The position numbers were made by a program, and so were the translations under genes. Below are positions 7,889 through 15,816 of a stretch of 34,449 bases of DNA, one piece after another (position 1 is the stretch's first letter; each line of letters begins with the position of its first letter). The stretch is from positions 1 through 34,449 of the forward strand of contig NZ_SSXE01000108.1 in NCBI RefSeq assembly GCF_021699195.1, in the 5' to 3' direction. The DNA comes from Nonomuraea sp. MG754425. GTDB lineage: Bacteria; Actinomycetota; Actinomycetes; Streptosporangiales; Streptosporangiaceae. The notes under the pieces are model-generated. The model was not told where the DNA came from. It saw only the letters and a list, made by a program, of their open reading frames with translations, and searched no databases.

Positions 7889-7910
7889 GCCCGTCCGGCT
7901 TACCGCGTCG

Positions 7911-10202
7911 TCAGGACGCGACGGGCTCGGGGTCGCGGTTGTTGTTGTTGTTGCTGGCCGGCTCGTTGGTCGCCGACCGCCGCTTGGACACGATGATCGC
8001 GCCGACCACCACGGCCACCGCGAACACCGTGATGCCGATGCGCAGGACCGGGTCTCCCGCGTACAGCACCACCGCGGGCGCCACCAGCAGCGCCACCAGG
8101 TTCATCACCTTGATCAGCGGGTTGATGGCCGGGCCCGCCGTGTCCTTGAACGGGTCGCCGACCGTGTCGCCGATGACCGTGGCGGCGTGCGCCTCGGAGC
8201 CCTTGCCGCCGTGGTGACCGTCCTCGACGAGCTTCTTGGCGTTGTCCCAGGCGCCGCCCGAGTTGGACAGGAAGACGGCCATCAGCGTGCCGCAGGCGAT
8301 GGCCCCGGCCAGGAACGCGCCGAGCGGCGCGTAGCCGAGCGCGAACCCGACCGCGATCGGCGTCATGACCGCCAGCAGGCCGGGCGTGGCCAGCTCGCGG
8401 AGCGAGTCGCGGGTGCAGATGTCCACGACGCGGCCGTACTCTGGCAGTTCGGTGCCGTCCATGATGCCGGGCTTGTTGCGGAACTGGTCGCGCACCTCGA
8501 AGACCACCCGCATCGCGGCCCGTCCGACGGCCATGATGGCCAGCCCGGAGAACAGGAACACGACCGCGGCCCCGATGATCAGCCCGACCAGGACGTTCGG
8601 CTGGTCGATGCCGAGCGAGAACGTCGCCGACTGCGGCAGCACTCCCTCCACGGCCGTCCGGAACGCGCCGAACAGCGCCGTGGCCGCCAGCACGGCCGTG
8701 GCGATGGCGATGCCCTTGGTGATCGCCTTCGTCGTGTTGCCGACCGCGTCGAGGCTGGTCAGCACGCGGGCGCCCTCACCCTCGACGTCGCCGGACATCT
8801 CCGCGATGCCCTGGGCGTTGTCGGAAACCGGGCCGAAGGTGTCCATGGAGACGATGACGCCGACCGTGGTCAGCAGGCCGGTGCCCGCCAGCGCGACCGC
8901 GAACAGCGCGATCGTCACGTTCCCGAAGCCGAGCAGGAACGCGCCGTAGACCGCGCCGCCGATGATCAGCGCCGAGTACACCGCGGACTCCAGGCCGACG
9001 CTGATGCCGGACAGGATGACCGTGGCGGGACCGGTGACCGAGCTCTCGACGATCTCCCGGACGGGGCGGCGGTTGGTCTCGGTGAAGTACCCGGTGAGCA
9101 ACTGGATGGCGCTGGCCAGCACCAGGCCGATGAGCACCGCGCCGATCGCGATGAGGCGCGGGTCGGCGTCGAAGTTCGTGATGGTGGAGCCGCTCAGCCC
9201 GCTGAAGCTGCTCGGCAGGTACCAGAACGCCGCCGCCGTCACCAGGACCGCCGAGATGCCGGCCGAGATGAAGAAGCTGCGGTTGATCGCGGCCATGCCG
9301 TTGCGGTCGCGGTCGCGCAGCCTGGTGACGAAGATGCCGATGATCGCGGTGATCACACCGATCATCGGGACGATGAGGGGGAAGACCAGCCCCTCCTCGC
9401 CGAACGCCGCCCGGCCCAGGATGAGGCTGGCGACCAGCATGACCGCGTACGACTCGAACAGGTCGGCCGCCATGCCCGCGCAGTCGCCGACGTTGTCGCC
9501 CACGTTGTCGGCGATGGTGGCCGCGTTGCGCGGGTCGTCCTCGGGGATGCCCTGCTCGACCTTGCCGACCAGGTCGGCGCCGACGTCGGCGGCCTTGGTG
9601 AAGATGCCGCCGCCGACGCGCATGAACATCGCCAGCAGCGCCGCCCCGAAGCCGAATCCTTCGAGTACGCCCGGCGCGTTCCCCTGGTAGAGGAACACCA
9701 CCACGGCCGCGCCCAGCAGGCCGAGGCCCACGGTGAACATACCCGCCACGCCGCCGGTGCGGAACGCGATGCGCATGGCGCGCTTCTCGCCGGCCTCCCT
9801 GGCCGCGGCGGCGACGCGGACGTTCCCGCGCACGGCCAGCCACATGCCCATGAAGCCGGTCAGCGCCGAGAACACCGCCCCGATGACGAAGAAGATGGAG
9901 CGTCCGACGCGGACATCGGATTCTCCGGGTAGCAGAAGCAACAGGAAGGGAATCACGACGACGAAGATCGCCAACGTGCGGAACTGACGCGTGAGATAGG
10001 CCGCGGCGCCTTCTTGCACGGCGCGCGCGATGTTCTGCATTCGTTCGGTGCCCTGGCCGGCGGCCAGCACTTCGCGCACGAGGCCGCCTGCGACGGCCAG
10101 CGCGATCAGCGCGACCGCGGCGACCACGACCACGATGGTGAGATTGTTTCCGCTCAGGGCCAGATTGGACGCTGGCTCCAGGGCCAGCATGTGCCTGCTC
10201 AT
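7911..10202 (-). CDS. hppA: K+-independent membrane-bound H+-translocating pyrophosphatase
   Basis: The 763-residue, many-times membrane-spanning protein is a proton-pumping pyrophosphatase. It couples hydrolysis of pyrophosphate to proton export. The substrate-binding motif DVGADLVGKVE lies near residue 209, followed by DNVGDNVGDCAGMAADLFESY. The determinant stretch reads GNTTKA near residue 490; lysine there marks the K+-independent subclass, alanine the K+-dependent one. The start is taken as ATG 10202, preceded by GAGGAG with four to six bases spacing; a second ATG lies at 10190. The C-terminal tail is a short cytoplasmic segment with a run of asparagines. It has its own promoter, leader hairpin and terminator, and lies near bldG as remembered for Streptomyces. 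Confidence 0.96.
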   Translation of the reverse strand: MSRHMLALEPASNLALSGNNLTIVVVVAAVALIALAVAGGLVREVLAAGQGTERMQNIARAVQEGAAAYLTRQFRTLAIFVVVIPFLLLLLPGESDVRVGRSIFFVIGAVFSALTGFMGMWLAVRGNVRVAAAAREAGEKRAMRIAFRTGGVAGMFTVGLGLLGAAVVVFLYQGNAPGVLEGFGFGAALLAMFMRVGGGIFTKAADVGADLVGKVEQGIPEDDPRNAATIADNVGDNVGDCAGMAADLFESYAVMLVASLILGRAAFGEEGLVFPLIVPMIGVITAIIGIFVTRLRDRDRNGMAAINRSFFISAGISAVLVTAAAFWYLPSSFSGLSGSTITNFDADPRLIAIGAVLIGLVLASAIQLLTGYFTETNRRPVREIVESSVTGPATVILSGISVGLESAVYSALIIGGAVYGAFLLGFGNVTIALFAVALAGTGLLTTVGVIVSMDTFGPVSDNAQGIAEMSGDVEGEGARVLTSLDAVGNTTKAITKGIAIATAVLAATALFGAFRTAVEGVLPQSATFSLGIDQPNVLVGLIIGAAVVFLFSGLAIMAVGRAAMRVVFEVRDQFRNKPGIMDGTELPEYGRVVDICTRDSLRELATPGLLAVMTPIAVGFALGYAPLGAFLAGAIACGTLMAVFLSNSGGAWDNAKKLVEDGHHGGKGSEAHAATVIGDTVGDPFKDTAGPAINPLIKVMNLVALLVAPAVVLYAGDPVLRIGITVFAVAVVVGAIIVSKRRSATNEPASNNNNNRDPEPVAS

Positions 10203-10266
10203 CGTTCTCCTCGGCAAGACCGGTCGTCCTGCCCGGGCGGTGCTGCAGTTTTCCTCGGCGGGTGTT

Positions 10267-10294
10267 GCGGCACCATCCGGGTTGTGGGTGCCGC
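10267..10294 (-). promoter_or_regulatory. Hairpin in the hppA 5' leader
   Basis: GCGGCACC and GGTGCCGC form a perfect 8-bp stem with a 12-base loop, about 65 bases upstream of the hppA start codon and downstream of its predicted promoter. It could influence translation or mRNA stability. No known riboswitch pattern was recognised. Confidence 0.4.
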
Positions 10295-10341
10295 TTCCGG
10301 TTGAATCCGCGTTCCGCCGGATCACCTTGGCCGGTGCCGGG

Positions 10342-10370
10342 AGTCTACGCAGGCACTCAGCGGATATGAA
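10342..10370 (-). promoter_or_regulatory. Promoter of hppA
   Basis: On the minus strand TTCATA (10370-10365) and TAGACT (10347-10342) are separated by exactly 17 bases. Each matches four of six consensus positions of the housekeeping promoter. Transcription would start near 10335 and give a leader of about 130 bases. Confidence 0.55.
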
Positions 10371-10388
10371 GGCTCTCGCGGTCGCCAA

Positions 10389-11833
10389 TTGTGCGAGTGT
10401 CTGGTAATGCCCAGCCAGGGACCCGGTTTGGTGTCTGACAAGTGGAATTTCCCTGGGTTACGGTCATAGCAAGAGGTGGATACGGGCGGACCGTAATTCG
10501 GCTTAGTGCGGGCATGGTTTGGGGGCTGGGGTGGATTTTGGGACGGAAGTGGGGGATGCGCAGGGTGCTCCTCCGACGCACACTTCCAGCCACCCGTCCC
10601 TGCCGGACCCCTTCCCACCACCTGTCCCCGCCCGGACCTCTTCCTACCACTCGTCCCTGCCCGGACCCCATCCCGCCGCTCGTCCCTGCCGGGCCACGGG
10701 GCGCCGCGTGGCCCGGGACCGCTTCGTCCCGGTCTTTTGGGGCGACTTGGGCGGCGAGTGCTTGCCCACGTGCATTTCCCGGCTGCCCATCGCCTACGTG
10801 ACCCGGAGCCGCCGACCACGTGCCTTGCCTCACCCGACGTCCCTGAAGACGTGCGGACCGCTCCGGCTCCGCGGGCATGGCCACGCGGGAGTGACTTACC
10901 CGTCACCCTGGCCTACCCGCCGCCCTACCTCGCTCCGCCACCTTGGCCTTCATCGCCGCCCTGGCCTTCACCGCCGTCGTGGCCCACACGCGGCGATGAC
11001 CTGCAGCACTCCGGCCCACGGACTGCCCTGGCCCCCACGCTGGCGTGGCACACGCGTGCTCGCCTCGAACGCATTCCTCCCGCAGGATCACCCACACCGC
11101 ACGGTCACACGACCGGTCCCACGCACCGGCACCACGGCGCACAACGAGCCCCGTCGCGACCCCGCCCGCGTCCGAGCCTCGCGCTCGCTCCGAGTAGGTC
11201 CTGCCCACGCGCGAGCCTCACGTTGCGCATCGGTTCTGCGGGCGCAGCAGGTCGACTCGTGCTCCACGTGTGGACCCACATTCCGTATCAGCTCCGTGGG
11301 GCGGGGTGACCCACTCACCGCCGGGCCTGAAGGTGTTCGCCCGCGCCCGCACGCTTGCCTCGCGTGCACCGATCCCGCGTACATCAGCACCGGTGCGCTG
11401 ATCATCACGTACACCGGCATCGCGGCAATCAGCGCTGGTGCCGTAACAGTTCGGACCGCATGCACCTGCACGCCAGCCTCGCGGACCTCGTGTTCAAGCC
11501 CTTGCTTCACACGCGCGCCCGAACACGAGTCCTCGGCTTCGGCCCGACCATGCAGTACCGCCTGCGGCCCGACCAGCCACTCGCCCCACCGCCGCGTGCA
11601 CGTCTCCGCAGGAGCCGTGCACGCGTCATGGCACGAGAAAACGCCCGCAAGGAGCCGAAGCCACCCGAACACCCACAAACGCACGTGCAGGCACACCTCA
11701 GCGCACGGAGGTCGAGCGTGAACCGTGTTCTGAGCCCGACACCCCACGTGCGAGCCCAACCCACGCCCACGCCCGATGAACGTTCCAACACGCACGCGAA
11801 GACCCGAGCGGATGTGCTCAGACCCAGGTGCGC
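10389..11833. other. 1.4-kb stretch without a convincing gene
   Basis: No open frame here shows a domain, a good ribosome-binding site or convincing codon usage. The long open frames in several phases are products of composition. The plus strand is rich in C and poor in G, with many CAC/CGC triplets. Short repeats occur at 10601-10695 and at 10943-10976 (CTGGCCTTCACCGCCG-type units). A 20-base interrupted palindrome lies at 11383-11402. This could be a decayed gene or a non-coding spacer. It separates hppA from the bldG locus. Confidence 0.5.
10601..10695. repeat. Three imperfect tandem repeats of 28-29 bp
   Basis: Units at 10601-10628, 10629-10657 and 10658-10686 share the pattern TGCC(C)GGACCCCTTCC, then a CACCAC-like block, then a C/TGTCCC end. 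A partial fourth unit follows. The repeat lies in the gene-poor region upstream of hppA and has no coding signature. Confidence 0.7.
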
Positions 11834-12253
11834 TCAGACGCTGACGGTGGCCGGCCAGCTCATGCGGATGTTCGTCCCCTTGGGGCTGGGGATGACCTGG
11901 ACGTCATCGGCCAAACCCTCGATGACCGCGATGCCGAAGTTCGACATGAACGAGTCGGAGAGCATGCCCAGGTCGAGGGGTTGTTCTGGTTTGATGTCGT
12001 CGCTGGGGGCCTGGTCGCTGACCGTGACCTCGAAGCGCCCCGCGTCGTCACGCAGCTCGATGCGGATCGGCTCGCCCGGACAGTGAGCGCGATGTGCCTC
12101 CACCGCCCGGGAACACGCTTCGCCCACAGCGAGCCTGACCTCGTCCAGCAGCGACTCCTCCACGCCGGTACGGCGCGCGATGGCCGTCGCCACCAACCGG
12201 GCGGTCCGCACGTGCGCGGGAAGGGCGCTGAACGTCAGTTCGACGGTAGCCAT
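11834..12253 (-). CDS. Anti-sigma factor-like ATP-binding protein (RsbW/SCO3548-like), partner of BldG
   Basis: The 139-residue protein has the size and layout of an RsbW/SpoIIAB-type GHKL ATPase. The region EVRLAVGEACSRAVEAH corresponds to the N-box, FEVTVSD to the next strand, FGIAVIEGL to the lid region and GTNIRMSW to the C-terminal strand. Such proteins bind sigma factors or phosphorylate STAS antagonists. The usual N-box asparagine (EACTNA) is replaced (EACSRA), so ATP/Mg2+ coordination may be altered. The start ATG at 12253 is one base after the bldG stop, so the two are coupled. The frame is open further upstream, but only within bldG. In Streptomyces the corresponding gene is cotranscribed with bldG. 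Confidence 0.88.
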   Translation of the reverse strand: MATVELTFSALPAHVRTARLVATAIARRTGVEESLLDEVRLAVGEACSRAVEAHRAHCPGEPIRIELRDDAGRFEVTVSDQAPSDDIKPEQPLDLGMLSDSFMSNFGIAVIEGLADDVQVIPSPKGTNIRMSWPATVSV

Positions 12254-12254
12254 G

Positions 12255-12605
12255 CTACTTGTCTTTGCCGTGAGCTTCCTTGGCCTCGTCGACCGAAGCG
12301 TAGATCCCGAAGACCTTGGTGAGACCGGTGATCCGGAAGATCTTGAGGATCCGCTCCTGCGTGCAGACGAGTTCGAGGGAACCGTCGTGCGCACGCACCC
12401 GCTTGAGCCCCCCGACCAGGACGCCAAGGCCCGTGGAGTCGAGGAAGTCGACCTTCTCCATGTTCACAAGAAGGTGGAAGTTGCCCTTGTTGACCAGGTC
12501 GATGAGGAGCTCACGCAATCTAGGCGCCGTGTAGACATCGATCTCACCCTCGACCTCGACGATGGTAAGTCGGTCTTCGGTGCGGTGATCCAACTTCAGA
12601 TCCAC
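12255..12605 (-). CDS. bldG: Anti-sigma factor antagonist BldG (STAS domain)
   Basis: The 116-residue STAS protein contains EIDVYTAPRLRELL and the phosphorylation motif DFLDSTGLGVLVGGLKR. The target serine falls at residue 57, matching what I recall for Streptomyces BldG. The end ERILKIFRITGLTKVF is also BldG-like. In Streptomyces, BldG controls aerial growth and antibiotic production by binding anti-sigma factors when unphosphorylated. The start is GTG 12605, with GGAGG four bases upstream; the frame is open further but homology begins here. It is followed at once by an RsbW-like gene and is divergent from the helicase. TATAGA near 12724-12719 on the minus strand is a possible -10. Confidence 0.94.
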   Translation of the reverse strand: MDLKLDHRTEDRLTIVEVEGEIDVYTAPRLRELLIDLVNKGNFHLLVNMEKVDFLDSTGLGVLVGGLKRVRAHDGSLELVCTQERILKIFRITGLTKVFGIYASVDEAKEAHGKDK

Positions 12606-12774
12606 AGATCCTCCAGCGCCTCGCCTGCGAAAGTACTCTTGCGGGCCTGGCAGTCTGGAGCGTGGCCCCAGACTGTCCGACCCTGACGCGCGGCATTCAA
12701 CCACGCGCCTGGCTTGTGTCTATACGAAATCACGATTCCCGGCGACTTTGCCCAAGGATGCAAGACTGGAAACA

Positions 12775-15468
12775 GTGACTTCCTCCGGATCCTCCCCACA
12801 ACAGGCAGGTCCACTCCTGCGCCACCTGCTCGGCGTTCCCGCACGTCACGAACGTGTCACCCACGTGGAGCACGTTCCAGCACGTCAGGCGGGACACGTC
12901 CAATGGCCTCTCTGGACGCCCGAAGTCCTTGTTACGCGCTTGGCGAACCGCGGGGTGACAGGACTCTGGCCTCACCAGTACGAGGCCGCCGACCTGGCAT
13001 ACCGTGGCCGAAACGTGATCATTTCCACGGGCACCGCCTCCGGGAAGTCGCTGGCGTACCTCACGCCGGCGATCGCCTCCTGCCTCGACGGCGGCACCGT
13101 CCTCTACCTGACGCCGACCAAGGCGCTGGCCGCCGACCAGCTTCGCGGGCTGCGTGAACTACGCATCACCCAGGTGCGCGCGGCCTGCTTCGACGGCGAC
13201 ACCCCCTTCGAGGAACGCACCTGGGTACGCCAGCACGCCAACTACGTCCTGACGAACCCCGACATGCTCCACCGCAGCATCCTCCCCCGCCACTCGCGAT
13301 GGTCGTCGTTCCTCCGCCGCCTGCGCATGGTCGTCGTGGACGAGTGCCACGGCTACCGCGGCGTCTTCGGCTCGCACGTCGCCCAGATCCTGCGCCGCCT
13401 GCGCCGTGCCTGCGACCGCTACAACTCGCGGCCCACGTTCCTGCTCGCCTCGGCCACCGCGAGCGAGCCCGGGGTGTTCGCCAGGAGGCTGACGGGGCTT
13501 GAGATGGACGAGGTGACGGTGGACGCCTCGCCCAAGGGTTCGACCACCATCGCGCTGTGGGAGCCGCCCCTGACGGAGCTCCGGGGCGAAGGAGGGGCTC
13601 CCGTGCGGCGGACCGCGACGGCGGAGACGGCGGATCTCCTCGCGGACCTCGTCCTGGCCGACGTGCGCACGCTCGCCTTCGTCCGCTCCCGGCGGGGTGC
13701 GGAGACGGTCGCCCTCTCGGCCCGCGCCAAACTCGCCGACGTCGCCTTCTCCATCTCATCCCCCTTCCCCCGCACCACCGCCCCGCAGCCCTCAGCACCT
13801 CCCGGCGCCACCACGCCGGAGCGGCCCACCGACGCCGCCTCCACACCCACCACCGGCGGACCCCTTCCACCGGCCACAACCGACCCCGCCCTCACCGGCT
13901 CCTCCGCCGACTCCGACCCGGCCTCCTCCCCTGTGGCAGAACCACCACGAGAGGCACACATCGCGCCGGCATTCGACACGCCGGGAGCCCCCGCCGCGTC
14001 CGGGACGCTCGACGCGGCCGAATCGCCCGAGGCGGCTGCCGCGCCAACCGCTCCCGCCACGGCTTCCAGCCCCGCTCACGTCCCACCCCATGGCCCTCTC
14101 ACCTGGGCGATCCCGGACGCCCCCGACCCGGATCTGGCCGACCTCCCCAACAAGATCGCCGCCTACCGGGCCGGCTACCTCGCGGAGGACCGCAGGCTCC
14201 TCGAAAAGGCCCTCCGTGCCGGCACCATCCTGGGTCTGGCCACCACGAACGCCCTTGAGCTCGGCGTCGACGTCTCGGGCCTGGACGCCGTACTGATCGC
14301 GGGCTGGCCCGGCACCCGCGCCTCCCTCTGGCAGCAGGCGGGCCGAGCCGGCCGCGACGGGCAGGACGCCCTCGCCGTGCTGATCGCCAGGGACGACCCC
14401 CTCGACACCTACCTCGTCCACCACCCCGAGGCCCTGTTCGGGCAGCCCGTGGAGGCGATCGTCCTCGACCCCGGCAATCCGTACGTCCTGGGCCCCCACC
14501 TCTGCGCGGCAGCCGCCGAGATCCCGCTGACCGAGGACGACCTGGCCATCTTCGGCCCCACCACCTCCGAAGTGCTCGCGGACCTGGTGTCGCAGGGCCT
14601 GCTCAGGAAGCGTCCGGCGGGCTGGTTCTGGACCAGGCGGGAACGCGCCACCGACCTCGCCGACATCCGAGGCGGCGGAGGCAGCCCCATCCAGGTCGTG
14701 GAGTCGTCCACGGGCCGTCTCCTGGGCAGCGTGGACGAGTCTTCGGCCCACACCACGGTCCACACCGGCGCCGTCTACCTGCACCAGGGCGAAACCTTCC
14801 TGGTCGAACTCCTGGACCTGGACGCCGGCGTCGCCCTGGTCTCAAGCGCCAACCCGGACTACACCACCTTCGCCCGGGACATCACCGACATCTCCATCCT
14901 CTCCACCGAACGTTCCCAGCCCCTCGGTCCCGGCACGTTGCACTTCGGCGAGGTGGAGGTGACCCGCCAGGTCGTCTCCTACCTGATGAGACGCCTCCAG
15001 TCAGGCGAGATGCTCGGCGACGAGCCCCTGGAACTGCCACCCCGCACCCTCCGCACCCGCGCCGTCTGGTGGACCCTGCCCGCCTCGGCGGTGACCCCAC
15101 TCGCCGAGGCCGGGATCGACCTCGGCGGAGCCGCCCACGCCGCCGAACACGCCTCGATCGGCCTGCTCCCGCTGTTCGCCACCTGCGACCGCTGGGACAT
15201 CGGCGGCGTCTCCACCGAACTGCACGCCGACACGGGCCTGCTCACCGTCTTCGTGTACGACGGCCACGAAGGCGGCGCCGGCTTCGCCGAACGCGGCTAC
15301 GCCCGCGCCATCGACTGGCTGACGGCCACCCGCGAAGCGATCATGTCCTGCGAGTGCGAACGCGGTTGCCCGTCCTGCATCCAATCCCCGAAATGCGGCA
15401 ACGGCAACGACCCATTGGACAAGCGAGGCGCCGTCCGGCTCCTCGACACGCTGCTGGCGCCCCAATGA
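12775..15468 (+). CDS. DECH-box ATP-dependent helicase with C-terminal four-cysteine (DUF1998/MZB) domain
   Basis: The 897-residue protein is a superfamily 2 helicase of the MrfA/YprA-Hrq1 type. Walker A TGTASGKS lies at about 85-92, the DECH box at about 189-192, SATAS after it and motif VI QQAGRAGRDG in the second RecA domain. A C-terminal cysteine cluster (CECERGCPSC...CGNGN) near 858-877 probably binds metal. Relatives repair DNA crosslinks. It matches my memory of the TIGRFAM helicase/secretion-neighbourhood DECH helicase. A Pro/Ala/Thr/Ser-rich stretch of about 120 residues (328-448) interrupts the second RecA domain. GTG 12775 with GGAAA upstream is preferred; TTG 12748 adds nine residues. 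It is divergent from bldG. Confidence 0.93.
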   Translation: MTSSGSSPQQAGPLLRHLLGVPARHERVTHVEHVPARQAGHVQWPLWTPEVLVTRLANRGVTGLWPHQYEAADLAYRGRNVIISTGTASGKSLAYLTPAIASCLDGGTVLYLTPTKALAADQLRGLRELRITQVRAACFDGDTPFEERTWVRQHANYVLTNPDMLHRSILPRHSRWSSFLRRLRMVVVDECHGYRGVFGSHVAQILRRLRRACDRYNSRPTFLLASATASEPGVFARRLTGLEMDEVTVDASPKGSTTIALWEPPLTELRGEGGAPVRRTATAETADLLADLVLADVRTLAFVRSRRGAETVALSARAKLADVAFSISSPFPRTTAPQPSAPPGATTPERPTDAASTPTTGGPLPPATTDPALTGSSADSDPASSPVAEPPREAHIAPAFDTPGAPAASGTLDAAESPEAAAAPTAPATASSPAHVPPHGPLTWAIPDAPDPDLADLPNKIAAYRAGYLAEDRRLLEKALRAGTILGLATTNALELGVDVSGLDAVLIAGWPGTRASLWQQAGRAGRDGQDALAVLIARDDPLDTYLVHHPEALFGQPVEAIVLDPGNPYVLGPHLCAAAAEIPLTEDDLAIFGPTTSEVLADLVSQGLLRKRPAGWFWTRRERATDLADIRGGGGSPIQVVESSTGRLLGSVDESSAHTTVHTGAVYLHQGETFLVELLDLDAGVALVSSANPDYTTFARDITDISILSTERSQPLGPGTLHFGEVEVTRQVVSYLMRRLQSGEMLGDEPLELPPRTLRTRAVWWTLPASAVTPLAEAGIDLGGAAHAAEHASIGLLPLFATCDRWDIGGVSTELHADTGLLTVFVYDGHEGGAGFAERGYARAIDWLTATREAIMSCECERGCPSCIQSPKCGNGNDPLDKRGAVRLLDTLLAPQ

Positions 15469-15816
15469 GCACAGGCCACCACTCATTCGCGGAATCGGCC
15501 AGAGAAGAACAGCATGCCGAAAGGCAATGCAACCCAGCGCCAGATCATCATGCCTCACCAGCAGATTTCCGGAAGATCAAAAAGCGACCCTCGACCCCAT
15601 CTTCCAACCGCAAACCCGCAGCGCAGCAGCCTGTCAGGCCCTCGTAACAACACCCCGCCCCGCCTGCCGACGGCACACCGCCATCGCCTGCCGTCGTTGT
15701 CAGATTCAGCCGTGACCGAACCGCATATCACCCGTGCTCATGCAGCCGCCGCAGGATTCTCCGGGACCGCGAACAGAGCTCACTCGTGATGAGCGTCCGC
15801 ACGAAACCGCAAGTGC
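15469..15816. other. Intergenic region between convergent genes
   Basis: The 348 bases lie between the helicase stop and the stop of the FnIII membrane protein. A 91-codon plus-strand frame at 15514 has no ribosome-binding site, domain or plausible composition, and I do not call it. No tRNA or strong terminator with a T-run was seen. Composition is C-rich and A-rich on the plus strand. Confidence 0.5.

Noticed and set aside
7824..9932. A 702-codon plus-strand frame antisense to hppA
   Set aside because: Its composition (Arg, Asp, Gly, Gln) is the usual shadow of a hydrophobic protein gene; hppA is certain.
10519..11721. A 400-codon plus-strand frame in the gap upstream of hppA
   Set aside because: Pro/Arg/His/Thr-rich with no domain and no ribosome-binding site. 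Overlapping frames of similar length exist on both strands.
15514..15789. A 91-codon plus-strand frame after the helicase
   Set aside because: No ribosome-binding site, no domain, and the composition differs from true genes.
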